A stretch of DNA of 64,000 nucleotides from Streptomyces pristinaespiralis (GCF_001278075.1 NZ_CP011340.1:4278001-4342000); one strand, 5' to 3'. Positions 35,980 through 46,295 are shown, numbered from the stretch's first letter. The notes: a model not told the origin generated them from the letters alone. A program made the numbers and translations.

Positions 35980-37287
35980 TCAGGCCGGGACGTGCACCGC
36001 CTCCACCCGGCTCGCCACCAGCCGCTCCCGTTCGCGTCGCGCCGTGCGGGCGCGCAGCCGCAGGATCTGGGTGATCCCGAGCGCCTCCAGCACGAAGACC
36101 GACGAGAAGGCGATGCGGTAGTCGTCGCCGGTGGCGTCCAGCAGGACACCCACCGCCAGCAACGTTGTCATCGAGGCGACGAACCCGCCCATGTTGACGA
36201 TCCCGGACGCGGTGCCCTGCCGTTCCGGCGGATTGGCCGGCCGCGCGAAATCGAACCCGATCATCGAGGCGGGACCGCAGGCGCCGAGCACCGAGCACAG
36301 GGTGATCAGCAGCCACATGGGCGCATGGTCGCCCGGGTAGGCAATGGTGGCCGCCCACAGGGCGGCGGTGGCGCCGACCGTGCCGAGCGCCAGGGGCACC
36401 CGCGCTCCGTGGTGGCGGGCAATGACCTGGCCGTACACCAGACCCACGAGCATGTTGGAGAGCACCACCAGCGTCAGCAGGCTGCCCGCGGTCTCGCGGG
36501 ACAGGCCCTGCGCCTCCACCAGGAACGGCATCCCCCACAGCAGCAGGAACACCATGCCGGGGAACTGGGTCGTGAAGTGGACCCACATACCGAGCCGGGT
36601 TCCGGGCTCACGCCAGGACATCGCTATCTGCTTCCGCACGAAGGCGGGACCCGCGTGCCGTGCCGGCGGCGGTTCGTGGCCTTCGGGGTGGTCGGAGAGG
36701 AAGAGCGAGAGCAGGACCAGGACGACCACCCCGCACGCGGCACTGCCGACGAAGGTGGCGGTCCAGCCCATCCCGTGCAGCATGCGGGCGATGACGAGCG
36801 TCGAGACGAGGTTGCCGGCCATTCCGAAGAGGGCGGCGACCTGCCCGATGAGGGGCCCGCGACGGGCGGGGAACCAGCGCGATCCGAGACGCAGCACGCT
36901 GATGAAGGTCATCGCGTCGCCGCAGCCGAGCAGTGCGCGGGACGCCAGCGCCGTCTCGTACGAGGGCGAGAGGGCGAAGCCCAGCTGGCCGACGGTGAAC
37001 AGCACCACGCCGATGGTGAGCACCTTCTTGGTGCCCAGCCGGTCGACCATCAGGCCGACCGGTATCTGCATGCCCGCATAGACGAGGAGTTGGAGGATGG
37101 AGAACGTGGACAGGGCGGAGGCGCCCACGTCGAAGCGGTCGGCGGCGTCGAGGCCGGCGACACCGAGGCTGGTACGGAAGATGACGGCGACGAAGTAGAC
37201 GGCGACGCCGATGCCCCAGACCGCGGCGGCGCGCCGGCCGCCGGGAGGATCACCGGGCAGGGAGAGGGCGGGGGCGGATCCGCTCAC
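35980..37287 (-). CDS. MFS transporter
   Basis: This 435-residue carrier has about 12 membrane segments and the MFS motif A-like loop between segments 2 and 3 (PVGLMVDRLGTKKVL), with the mirrored one in the second half (GLVYGQVIARHHGARVPLA). It resembles anion:cation symporter or hexuronate-type carriers in general layout. The GTG start at 37287 overlaps the stop of the GntR regulator gene by four bases, so the two are coupled and the regulator probably controls this carrier. The substrate is unknown; a carboxylate is plausible from the FCD regulator type. Confidence 0.88.
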   Translation of the reverse strand: MSGSAPALSLPGDPPGGRRAAAVWGIGVAVYFVAVIFRTSLGVAGLDAADRFDVGASALSTFSILQLLVYAGMQIPVGLMVDRLGTKKVLTIGVVLFTVGQLGFALSPSYETALASRALLGCGDAMTFISVLRLGSRWFPARRGPLIGQVAALFGMAGNLVSTLVIARMLHGMGWTATFVGSAACGVVVLVLLSLFLSDHPEGHEPPPARHAGPAFVRKQIAMSWREPGTRLGMWVHFTTQFPGMVFLLLWGMPFLVEAQGLSRETAGSLLTLVVLSNMLVGLVYGQVIARHHGARVPLALGTVGATAALWAATIAYPGDHAPMWLLITLCSVLGACGPASMIGFDFARPANPPERQGTASGIVNMGGFVASMTTLLAVGVLLDATGDDYRIAFSSVFVLEALGITQILRLRARTARRERERLVASRVEAVHVPA

Positions 37288-37937
37288 CGCGTCTCACCCC
37301 GGACCAGGTCCTCGACCCGGCCGAGGTGCCCGCGCACACAGGCGGCGGCACCCTCGGCGTCACCCTCCTTGATCCTCTCGAGGATCTCGGCGTGCTCGTC
37401 CTGGTTGCGGGTGATGCGGTCCGGGAGCGCCTGCATCATCGCGACGCCCATGCGCAACTGACGGTCGCGGAGCTGGTCGTAGAGCCTGGACAGGATGTGG
37501 TTGCCGGCGTGCTTGACGATCTCGGCGTGGAAGCACCGGTCGCTGACGGCGAAGGCGGCGAGGTCTCCCGCGTCGGCGTGACGGCGCTGTTCTGCCAGCA
37601 GCTCCTCCAGCCGGGCGACGAGCACGGCGGGCGCGGGTACGGCCCGGCGCACCGCGAATTCCTCGACCAGCAGGCGGGTCTCGACCACGTCCCTGATCTC
37701 CTGGGCGGAGACGGCGAGGACGAGCGCGCCCTTCTTCGGATAGAGCTTGAGCAGCCCTTCGACCTCGAGCTTGAGCAGGGCCTCGCGCACCGGTGTACGG
37801 GAGACCCCTACGGCCTCGGCGAGTTCGCCTTCGGTGAGCAGGGTGCCGCCCTCGTAGCGCCGGTCGAGGACGGCCTGCTTGACGTGGGTGTAGACGCGGT
37901 CGGCGGCAGGGGGTCGTTTCACGGGCGCGGCAGGCAT
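37284..37937 (-). CDS. GntR family regulator (FCD/FadR subfamily)
   Basis: This 217-residue repressor has an N-terminal winged helix (about 10-80, with VSRTPVREALLKLEVEGLL) and a C-terminal all-helical FCD effector domain with the expected histidines (for example CFHAEIVKHAGN). Such proteins bind carboxylic acids such as pyruvate, lactate or gluconate derivatives. The ATG at 37937 is chosen because it begins the usual basic N-terminus; a start upstream at 37967 is possible. It is the first gene of the GntR-MFS operon and is probably autoregulated. An A/T-rich stretch ttgtatctatgctgtg before the ATG can hold its operator and -10. Confidence 0.9.
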   Translation of the reverse strand: MPAAPVKRPPAADRVYTHVKQAVLDRRYEGGTLLTEGELAEAVGVSRTPVREALLKLEVEGLLKLYPKKGALVLAVSAQEIRDVVETRLLVEEFAVRRAVPAPAVLVARLEELLAEQRRHADAGDLAAFAVSDRCFHAEIVKHAGNHILSRLYDQLRDRQLRMGVAMMQALPDRITRNQDEHAEILERIKEGDAEGAAACVRGHLGRVEDLVRGETR

Positions 37938-38041
37938 GCGCACAGCATAGATACAACAGAGGTGCATCAGGCATCCGCGTCCGTATGACGGAAGCCCTTT
38001 TCCGGCATATCGCCACGAAGCACCCTGCCATCAACGCAAAG

Positions 38042-38070
38042 CGCCCGACCGGGACCTGCCCGGTCGGGCG
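38042..38070 (-). terminator. Terminator of the first bkd operon
   Basis: A perfect 12-base stem (38042-38053 with 38059-38070) with loop acctg is followed on the minus strand by a short U-run (gcttt). It lies 29 bases after the E2 gene stop and abuts the parS site. Confidence 0.83.
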
Positions 38071-38083
38071 TTTCACGTGAAAC
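38070..38083. other. parS site (ParB binding), perfect 14-mer
   Basis: GTTTCACGTGAAAC is a perfect palindrome and is the known Streptomyces parS consensus bound by ParB for chromosome segregation. It lies between the E2 gene end and the GntR gene. Two more matches occur in the window at 51191-51204 (one mismatch) and 56213-56226 (perfect), fitting a cluster near oriC. Confidence 0.93.
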
Positions 38084-38098
38084 AGGACGTCAGGGCCA

Positions 38099-39529
38099 TC
38101 AGGCCCAGGTCATCAGCCTCTTCGGCTGCTCCAGGATCGCCGCGACATCGGCGAGAACCTTGGAGCCGAGCTCGCCGTCGACCAGGCGGTGGTCGAAGGA
38201 GAGGGCCAGCGTGGTGACCTGACGCGGCTTCACCTTGCCCTTGTGGACCCACGGCTGGAGCTTGATCGCACCGACCGCGAGGATCGCGGACTCACCGGGG
38301 TTGAGGATCGGCGTACCGGTGTCGACGCCGAAGACGCCGACGTTGGTGATGGTCACCGTGCCGCCCTGCATGGCCGCCGGGGTGGTCTTCCCCTCGCGGG
38401 CCGTCGCCACCAGCTCGCCCAGCGCCGCCGCCAGCTGCGGCAGGGTCCTGTCGTGCGCGTCCTTGATGTTCGGCACGATCAGGCCCCGCGGAGTGGCCGC
38501 GGCGATGCCCAGGTTGACGTAGTGCTTCTGCACGATCTCCTGGTTCGCCTCGTCCCACGAGGCGTTGATCTCCGGGTTCCGCTTGATGGCGACCAGCAGG
38601 GCCTTGGCGATCAGCAGCAGCGGATTGACCCGCAGACCGGCCATGTCCTTGTCGGTCTTGAGCTCCTCGACCAGCTTCATCGTGCGCGTCACGTCGATCG
38701 TGACGAACTCCGTGACATGCGGTGCGGTGAAGGCGCTGCCGACCATCGCGGAGGCGGTCGCCTTCCGCACGCCCTTGATGGGCACCCGGGTCTCCCGCGC
38801 GCCCGCCTCGACGGCGGGGGCGGAGACCGTCTCCTGCGCGGTGACCGGCTCGGGGGCCGGCGCGGTGACCGGTGCCGCGGCGGCGGCCGGGGCGGCGGCC
38901 GCGTGGACGTCCTCGCGGGTGATGACGCCGTCGGGGCCGGTCGGGGTGACCGTCGCCAGGTCGATGCCCAGGTCCTTGGCGAGCTTGCGCACCGGAGGCT
39001 TGGCGAGCGGACGCGGCGCCGTCGGCACGCCGTGGCCGTTCATCTCCGCCTGGACGGCCGCGGCCGCCAGGGACTGCTCGGGCGCACCCGTCTGCTTGCG
39101 CGGCCTGCGCTTGGTCGAGGACTCGGCGACGCCGTAGCCGACGAGGACCGGCTGACGGCCCTGCGGCTTCGCCTCCTCCACCTCTGCGGCGGCCTCGGCG
39201 ACGGGCGACGCCTCGGTCTGGGCGGGCGGGACCGCGGCGGCCTCGGCCGGAGCCGCGTCACCGCTTCCCGGGGCCACGTCGACCGTGATGATCGAGGTTC
39301 CGACGTCGACGGTGGTGCCCTCGGCGAAGCGCAGCTCGTGCACCACGCCGTCGTACGGGATCGGCAGCTCGACGGCCGCCTTCGCCGTCTCGACCTCGCA
39401 CACGACCTGACCGTCGGTGACGGTGTCGCCCGGCTGGACGTACCACTTGAGGATCTCGGCCTCGGTGAGTCCCTCGCCCACGTCGGGCATCTTGAACTCG
39501 CGGAAGCGAAGGGAAGTGTCTTGAGTCAT
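38099..39529 (-). CDS. bkdC: Branched-chain 2-oxo acid dehydrogenase E2 (dihydrolipoamide acyltransferase), operon 1
   Basis: This 476-residue E2 starts at ATG 39529 (MTQDTSLRFREFKMPDVGEG). Layout: one lipoyl domain (about 10-90, lipoyl Lys in EVETAK), an Ala/Pro-rich linker, an E3-binding peripheral subunit domain (about 160-200: VRKLAKDLGIDLATVTPTGPDGVITREDV), a second linker and the catalytic domain with HRLVDG near the C-terminus. It transfers branched acyl groups to CoA. The gene follows E1 beta after 14 bases. It is the last gene of the operon, followed by a terminator and a parS site. Confidence 0.93.
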   Translation of the reverse strand: MTQDTSLRFREFKMPDVGEGLTEAEILKWYVQPGDTVTDGQVVCEVETAKAAVELPIPYDGVVHELRFAEGTTVDVGTSIITVDVAPGSGDAAPAEAAAVPPAQTEASPVAEAAAEVEEAKPQGRQPVLVGYGVAESSTKRRPRKQTGAPEQSLAAAAVQAEMNGHGVPTAPRPLAKPPVRKLAKDLGIDLATVTPTGPDGVITREDVHAAAAPAAAAAPVTAPAPEPVTAQETVSAPAVEAGARETRVPIKGVRKATASAMVGSAFTAPHVTEFVTIDVTRTMKLVEELKTDKDMAGLRVNPLLLIAKALLVAIKRNPEINASWDEANQEIVQKHYVNLGIAAATPRGLIVPNIKDAHDRTLPQLAAALGELVATAREGKTTPAAMQGGTVTITNVGVFGVDTGTPILNPGESAILAVGAIKLQPWVHKGKVKPRQVTTLALSFDHRLVDGELGSKVLADVAAILEQPKRLMTWA

Positions 39530-39543
39530 GGTCACGGCACTCC

Positions 39544-40524
39544 TCAGTACGCGAGCGAGCGGTCGACGGCGTCCAGCACACGGTCCAGACCCGGAAGGTA
39601 CTCCTCCTCGAGCCGCGCCGGAGGATACGGGGCGTGGAAGCCGCCGACCCTCAGCACAGGGGCCTCGAGGTGGTAGAAGCACCGCTCGGTGATGCGGGCC
39701 GCGATCTCGGCTCCGGAGCCGTAGAAGACGGGGGCCTCGTGGACCACGACCAGCCGGCCGGTCTTCTCGACGGACGTCTGGATGGTGTCGAAGTCGATCG
39801 GGGACATCGAGCGGAGGTCGAGGACCTCCACCGACTTGCCCTCCTCGGCGGCGGCTGCGGCCGCCTCGAGGCAGACCTTCACCATCGGGCCGTATGCGGC
39901 CAGCGTGACGTCGGACCCGGGCTGGGCGACGCGCGCCGCGTGCAGCGGGCCGGGGATGGCTTCGGTGTCCACCTCGCTCTTGTCCCAGTAGCGGCGCTTC
40001 GGCTCGAAGAAGATCACCGGGTCGTCGCTCTGGATCGCCTGCTGGAGCATCCAGTAGGCGTCGGAGGAGTTCGACGGGGAGACCACCTTGAGGCCGGCCA
40101 CGTGCGCGAAGAGCGCCTCCGGGGACTCGGAGTGGTGCTCGACAGCGCCGATACCGCCGCCGTAGGGGATGCGGATGACGACCGGCAGCTTGATCTTGCC
40201 GAGCGCGCGGGCGTGCATCTTCGCGAGCTGCGTGACGATCTGGTCGTACGCCGGGAAGACGAAGCCGTCGAACTGGATCTCCACCACGGGGCGGTAGCCG
40301 CGCAGGGCCAGACCGATGGCGGTGCCGACGATGCCCGACTCGGCGAGCGGGGTGTCGATGACACGGTCCTCGCCGAAGTCCTTCTGGAGGCCGTCGGTGA
40401 TACGGAAGACGCCGCCGAGCTTGCCGACGTCCTCACCCATGATCAGGACCTTGGGGTCGGTCTCGAGGGCCTTGCGGAGCGACTCGTTGAGCGCCTTCGC
40501 GAGAGGAAGCTTCTGTACAGCCAT
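39544..40524 (-). CDS. bkdB: Branched-chain 2-oxo acid dehydrogenase E1 beta subunit, operon 1
   Basis: This 326-residue E1 beta subunit pairs with the E1 alpha encoded two bases upstream. Features include VLIMGEDVGKLGG near the N-terminus, the central PVVEIQFDGFVFPAYDQIV stretch, the TPP-domain and C-terminal transketolase domain (EVLDLRSMSPIDFDTI, VVVHEAP). Together with alpha it decarboxylates branched 2-oxo acids and loads lipoyl E2. The ATG at 40524 has gaggg upstream. Confidence 0.94.
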   Translation of the reverse strand: MAVQKLPLAKALNESLRKALETDPKVLIMGEDVGKLGGVFRITDGLQKDFGEDRVIDTPLAESGIVGTAIGLALRGYRPVVEIQFDGFVFPAYDQIVTQLAKMHARALGKIKLPVVIRIPYGGGIGAVEHHSESPEALFAHVAGLKVVSPSNSSDAYWMLQQAIQSDDPVIFFEPKRRYWDKSEVDTEAIPGPLHAARVAQPGSDVTLAAYGPMVKVCLEAAAAAAEEGKSVEVLDLRSMSPIDFDTIQTSVEKTGRLVVVHEAPVFYGSGAEIAARITERCFYHLEAPVLRVGGFHAPYPPARLEEEYLPGLDRVLDAVDRSLAY

Positions 40525-40526
40525 GA

Positions 40527-41678
40527 CTAGTTGCCCTCCTCGGCGAACGACGCCTGGTAAGCGGCGAACTGGGCGCGCTCCTCGTCGACGAGGGAGTGCC
40601 CGTCTGCGTAGACGTGGTCGAACATCGCCATGTCCTCGGGGTCGGGCATGGCCCGGACCGCCTCGCGGACACGCTTGGCGAGCACGTCGCTCTCCTCGTC
40701 GAGGGAGGTGAAGAACGCCTCGTCGGCGTGGCCCTCGGCCTCGAGGTAGGTACGCAGGCGCAGAATCGGGTCCTTGGCCTCCCAGGCCGCCCGCTCGTCG
40801 TCGTGGCGGTACTTGGTCGGGTCGTCCGAGGTGGTGTGCGCACCCATCCGGTAGGTGAAGGCCTCGACGAGCGTCGGGCCCTCGCCGCGGCGGGCCCGCT
40901 CCAGGGCGGAGCGGGTCACCGCAAGGCAGGCGAGGACGTCGTTGCCGTCGACACGGACGCCGGGGAAGCCGAAGCCCTGGGCACGCTGGTACAGCGGCAC
41001 CCGGGTCTGGCGCTCGGTGGGCTCGGAGATCGCCCACTGGTTGTTCTGGCAGAAGAACACGACCGGGGCGTTGTAGACCGCGGAGAACGTGAACGACTCG
41101 GCCACGTCGCCCTGGCTGGAGGCGCCGTCGCCGAAGTACGCGATCACGGCCGAGTCGGCGCCGTCCTTGGCGACGCCCATGGCGTAGCCGGTGGCGTGCA
41201 GCGTCTGCGAGCCGATGACGATCGTGTACAGGTGGAAGTTGTTGGTGGTCGGGTCCCAGCCACCGTGGTTCACCCCGCGGAACATGCCCAGCAGGTTGGT
41301 CGGGTCGACACCGCGGCACCAGGCGACGCCGTGCTCCCGGTAGGTCGGGAAGACGTAGTCGTCGTCGCGCAGGGCGCGTCCCGAGCCGATCTGCGCGGCT
41401 TCCTGACCCAGCAGCGAGGCCCACAGGCCCAGCTCGCCCTGGCGCTGCAGGGCGGTGGCCTCGGAGTCGAAGCGGCGGGTCAGGACCATGTCCCGGTACA
41501 GCCCGCGCAGCTCGTCGGCGCTCAGATCGATGTCGTACTCGGGATGCTGGACGCGCTCACCCTCGGGCGTCAGCAGCTGTACGAGCTGGGGCTCGGAACT
41601 CTGCGGCTTCTTGGTGGCGCTGGCGCGCTTACTGGCGCGTCGCGGTTTACGCGCGGCAGCAGTGCTCTCCACGGTCAC
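40527..41678 (-). CDS. bkdA: Branched-chain 2-oxo acid dehydrogenase E1 alpha subunit, operon 1
   Basis: This 383-residue E1 alpha has the thiamine diphosphate motif GDGASSQGDV...CQNN (about 200-230), with the usual GDG start and NN end, and a phosphorylation-loop-like region YRMGAHTTSDDPTKYR. The GTG at 41678 has ggaggag seven bases upstream. An N-terminal basic extension (KPRRASKRASATKK, about 10-24) is unusual and may bind RNA or be disordered. It is the first gene of the three-gene operon. Confidence 0.94.
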   Translation of the reverse strand: MTVESTAAARKPRRASKRASATKKPQSSEPQLVQLLTPEGERVQHPEYDIDLSADELRGLYRDMVLTRRFDSEATALQRQGELGLWASLLGQEAAQIGSGRALRDDDYVFPTYREHGVAWCRGVDPTNLLGMFRGVNHGGWDPTTNNFHLYTIVIGSQTLHATGYAMGVAKDGADSAVIAYFGDGASSQGDVAESFTFSAVYNAPVVFFCQNNQWAISEPTERQTRVPLYQRAQGFGFPGVRVDGNDVLACLAVTRSALERARRGEGPTLVEAFTYRMGAHTTSDDPTKYRHDDERAAWEAKDPILRLRTYLEAEGHADEAFFTSLDEESDVLAKRVREAVRAMPDPEDMAMFDHVYADGHSLVDEERAQFAAYQASFAEEGN

Positions 41679-42005
41679 GTGCGTGCTCCTCCGTCGGTCC
41701 GGCCCCCGGGGTCCGCCGGAAAGCCAGTGCGGCTCGCCCACGTCCGAGCCCGCGCACGGGGTGTGTGCGACGCGGCCGGAAGTCAGGCGTGACAGGTGCC
41801 CCGGCGAACGTCCTGTCACAGGCACGTTACCCAGTGGGCAGCATTACTGCGAAACCCCATTTGACCTGCGATTTTGCTTGGATTTCCAAGTAAATCGAGA
41901 AATAGGGGAACAACCACTGGTCACAGCCTTGCAGGCCGCCGGAACACGGGCACGTTATCCCGGGCACCCCGGACACGGGAAGAGTCAATATGTGAGACTG
42001 CCCCC
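41679..42005. promoter_or_regulatory. Divergent bkd operon 1 / response regulator spacer
   Basis: This 327-base gap has no gene. It holds an inverted repeat (gtgacagg 41789-41796 with cctgtcac 41812-41819) in the bkd leader, an A/T-rich block at 41850-41915 that includes the dyad cttggatttccaag (41877-41890), and two copies of gcacgtta(t/c)cc about 127 bases apart (41822-41832 and 41950-41960). These may be operator sites for the bkd operon or for the response regulator; no clear -35/-10 pair was found. Confidence 0.4.
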
Positions 42006-42671
42006 GTGCACGAAAAGGGAAAAATCACTGTATTTCTCCTCGACGACCATGAAGTGGTCCGGCGCGGCGTTCATGAGCTGCTCGCCGCCGAGTCGGACAT
42101 CGAGGTCGTCGGCGAGGCCGGAACCGCGGAAGACGCCCTGGTCAGGATCCCTGCGGCCGCCCCTGACGTCGCCATCCTGGACGTGCGGCTGCCGGACGGG
42201 AGCGGCGTGGAGGTGTGCCGGGAGGTCCGTTCGCGGAACGAGAACATCAACTGCCTGATGCTCACCTCGTTCGCGGACGACGAGGCCCTCTTCGACGCGA
42301 TCATGGCGGGTGCCGCGGGATACGCGCTGAAGGCGATCCGCGGCAGCGAGCTGCTGGCCGCGGTGCGGGACGTCGCCGCGGGAAGGTCGCTGCTGGACCC
42401 GGCGGCGACCGCCCGGGTCCTCGAGCGGCTGCGCGAGGGGAACAGACCGGCCGGCGACGAGCGCCTCGCGAACCTCACGGACCAGGAGCGCAGGATCCTG
42501 GACCTGATCGGCGAGGGACTCACCAACCGGGCCATCGGCGAGCGGCTCCACCTCGCCGAGAAGACCATCAAGAACTACGTCTCCAGCCTGCTCTCCAAAC
42601 TGGGCATGGAGCGGCGCGCGCAGGCGGCCGCGTACGTGGCGAGGATCCAGGCGGAACGTCAGCACCACTGA
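42006..42671 (+). CDS. NarL/FixJ-type response regulator (DevR-like), orphan
   Basis: This 221-residue regulator has a receiver domain (about 7-125) with acidic pocket D13/D14, phospho-acceptor D59 in AILDVRLPDG and a conserved Thr in LMLTSFADDEA, then a LuxR-type helix-turn-helix (about 150-215: LTDQERRILDLIGEGLTNRAIGERL, then EKTIKNYVSSLLSKLGMERR). It resembles DevR/DosR-type regulators. No histidine kinase gene is nearby, so its kinase lies elsewhere or it acts without one. The GTG start at 42006 has no clear ribosome binding site; CAATAT at 41986-41991 is a candidate -10, which would give a short leader. Confidence 0.88.
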   Translation: MHEKGKITVFLLDDHEVVRRGVHELLAAESDIEVVGEAGTAEDALVRIPAAAPDVAILDVRLPDGSGVEVCREVRSRNENINCLMLTSFADDEALFDAIMAGAAGYALKAIRGSELLAAVRDVAAGRSLLDPAATARVLERLREGNRPAGDERLANLTDQERRILDLIGEGLTNRAIGERLHLAEKTIKNYVSSLLSKLGMERRAQAAAYVARIQAERQHH

Positions 42672-42790
42672 CACCGCTGTCATCACTCGTTCGGACCAAC
42701 GCCGCCACGAGCGGTGAGGGACTTAGGTCCCGTCCGTTCGGGGCCGGTGGCCCTACCCTCCGGTGCGATCGGTCACGCAGAGTGGACGTC

Positions 42791-43207
42791 ATGTCCTCAG
42801 AGGAACTCCGCGCCATCGAGCTGCTCAGCCGCGTCCGCTACGGCGTGCTGGTGACCAGCCTCCGGGCCATGCCCGTCCTGGTCCCCGCGCGCCATGTCTT
42901 GGCGGACGGACGGGTGCTGCTGCGTCTGCAGGCCACGGGGGACGGTGTGCGGGCGGGCTGCGGCAGCGTGGTCGCCTACGGCGCGGACAACCTCAACTCC
43001 GGTTCGGCGGCCCTCTGGTCGGTGCAGTTCACCGGCACCGCCGAGACGGTCAGGCCGACGGACGAGGAACTGGCGCGCTTCGGGCCGCGGCCGCAACGCG
43101 TCGACGGCGAGAACTTCCGGCCGGCATATCTGTGCGTCGAACCCCACTTCGCCACCTTGCACACTTTGCATGATTCCGCAGGGCATTCGGCACAACACGC
43201 GGAGTGA
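42791..43207 (+). CDS. Pyridoxamine 5'-phosphate oxidase-like split-barrel protein
   Basis: This 138-residue protein has the FMN-binding split-barrel pattern of the PPOX-like family: an N-terminal helix (SSEELRAIELLSRVRYGVLVTS), then strands with MPVLVPARHVLADGRVLLRLQ and a C-terminal NFRPAYLCVEPHFATL. Members bind FMN, F420 or heme; the cofactor is not clear. The ATG at 42791 follows gcagagtggacgtc. It lies 15 bases before the APH-fold kinase gene and is likely co-transcribed. Confidence 0.82.
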   Translation: MSSEELRAIELLSRVRYGVLVTSLRAMPVLVPARHVLADGRVLLRLQATGDGVRAGCGSVVAYGADNLNSGSAALWSVQFTGTAETVRPTDEELARFGPRPQRVDGENFRPAYLCVEPHFATLHTLHDSAGHSAQHAE

Positions 43208-43222
43208 TCTAACATCTGGCGG

Positions 43223-44230
43223 GTGCCGCGCTCATCTGATACTGCTCCGCCCCTCTCCGTGCTTCTGCGCCGATACGAGAACGCGGGCGAGCCCCTTTCC
43301 TGCAAACCCGTCACCCAGGGGCTTCTCAACCGTGGTTACCGCCTGGCGACCACCCGTGGGGCGTACTTCCTCAAGCACCACCTCGACGGCGACCACGAGG
43401 CCATCGCGCGGCAGCATCGCGCCACCCAGCGGCTCCAGGCCCTCGACGTGCCCGTCGCGCCGCCCCTGGAGGACCAGGACGGCGACACGGTCGCCGTGAT
43501 CGACGGCCACTGCTACGCCCTGCACCCCTGGATCGACGGCCGGCACCTGGGCGGCGCCCAGCTCAGCACCGCCCAGTCACGCCGGCTCGGATCGCTCCTC
43601 GGCCTGGTGCACACCTGCCTGGCGCAGGTCATGGACGACGGCACGCCCCGTACGTCCGAACACGGCAGCGCCGATCCCGAAAAGACGTTCAGCCTCATCG
43701 ACGAGCTGCTGGAACTGGCCAGGTCGGCCCGGCCGCGCGACTCCTTCGACACCCTGGCGGAACACCGCCTCCTTCAGCGGCGCACGCTGCTGGAGCGCCA
43801 TGCCGACCGCAGGCCGCCGCCGGGCGGCGCGGGCGGCTGGGTGCACGGCGACTTCCACCCGCTGAACCTGCTCTACCGGGGGGCGGAGCCGGCCGCGATC
43901 GTCGACTGGGACCGGCTCGGGGTCCAGCCGCGGGCGGAGGAGGCGGTGCGGGCGGCGGCGATCTTCTTCGTCCTCCCGGCCGGCAGGCTGGAGCTCACGA
44001 AGGTGCGGGCCTACGCGCGGGCGTACCGGCGCGCCGCGGCCGCCGACCCCGCCGAACTGCGGGCCGCCGTCCACCGGGTGTGGTGGGAGCGGCTCAACGA
44101 CTTCTGGATACTGCGCTGGCGCTACCAGCTGCACGACCGAAGGGCCGACCCGCAGTTCCCCGCGGTGTCGGCCCTGGCGGTGTGGTGGACGAAGGAGTAC
44201 GACGCGGTGTGCGACGCCTTCGCCGGGTGA
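43223..44230 (+). CDS. APH-fold phosphotransferase
   Basis: This 335-residue protein has the protein-kinase-like APH fold: the N-terminal nucleotide-binding lobe (about 15-95, with ETLKHHLDG-type strand around YFLKHHLDGD), the catalytic loop VHGDFHPLNLL and the metal-binding IVDWDRLG. Members phosphorylate aminoglycosides, choline, homoserine or macrolides, among others. There is no specific evidence of drug resistance. It is probably in an operon with the split-barrel gene. Confidence 0.84.
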   Translation: MPRSSDTAPPLSVLLRRYENAGEPLSCKPVTQGLLNRGYRLATTRGAYFLKHHLDGDHEAIARQHRATQRLQALDVPVAPPLEDQDGDTVAVIDGHCYALHPWIDGRHLGGAQLSTAQSRRLGSLLGLVHTCLAQVMDDGTPRTSEHGSADPEKTFSLIDELLELARSARPRDSFDTLAEHRLLQRRTLLERHADRRPPPGGAGGWVHGDFHPLNLLYRGAEPAAIVDWDRLGVQPRAEEAVRAAAIFFVLPAGRLELTKVRAYARAYRRAAAADPAELRAAVHRVWWERLNDFWILRWRYQLHDRRADPQFPAVSALAVWWTKEYDAVCDAFAG

Positions 44231-44298
44231 GGCGTCCGGCGGGTGTGCCGTACGCCGCGTGAGGTCCGGCGGATGCGCGCCGCCTTCGCCGGGTGAGG
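44215..44298. repeat. Duplicated end of the phosphotransferase gene
   Basis: The 18-mer cgccttcgccgggtgagg, which contains the stop codon, occurs at 44215-44232 and again at 44281-44298. Between them a gaggtccggcgg(g/a)tg-like unit also recurs. This looks like a decayed tandem duplication of the gene's 3' end. Confidence 0.6.
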
Positions 44299-44373
44299 GT
44301 TCGGGCGTTGCCGCGCGCCGGTGCGTCAGGCAGGCGCCCCGGGACCGGGCCGGACAGCGCCCGGCCCCGCCCG

Positions 44374-45924
<1,551 letters not shown>

Positions 45925-46295
45925 CAGTCCTCGCCGTCGTATCTGTCCGCGTGCGTACTGTGCCTGCGGGGTGTCATTTCTCGGGGTGCTGTGCCACGTC
46001 ACGCTACAGCCTTGGCGCGGCAGGCCGGTTTTCGAGAGAGACCGGCCATCAAACCTGCTGGGCGCGGAGCCGTGCAAATTCCATGCCGTTCCTGTAACGC
46101 TTCCGAGACGCTTGTTGTGCGTACGGTCACGGAACGGGCACCTGGCTTGACGTGTCGGACCCCTGCGGCAGACTTGCCCCGTAATACGGGATCACGGTCC
46201 AGGTTTCTCGGTCCTCGAGACAAGGATCGGCAAGCAATTCGCGAACCATCGCGGACCGGGCCGTCGGGCCACCGCGCCGAGGGGGATGCACAGTC
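45925..46295. promoter_or_regulatory. Divergent kinase gene spacer
   Basis: This 371-base stretch holds no gene. It contains a good vegetative-type promoter for the plus-strand kinase (46147-46174) and A/T-rich patches such as gtaatacgggatc (46181-46193). The minus-strand kinase promoter was not recognised. Confidence 0.5.
46147..46174 (+). promoter_or_regulatory. Candidate HrdB-type promoter for the second kinase gene
   Basis: TTGACG (46147-46152), a 16-base spacer and CAGACT (46169-46174) match the Streptomyces major sigma factor consensus (TTGAC, TAGRRT) with one mismatch in the -10. The transcript would have a leader of about 115 bases. Confidence 0.45.

Noticed and set aside
43223..44230. 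Aminoglycoside resistance gene
   Set aside because: The APH fold is shared with many metabolic kinases and no specificity residues could be identified.
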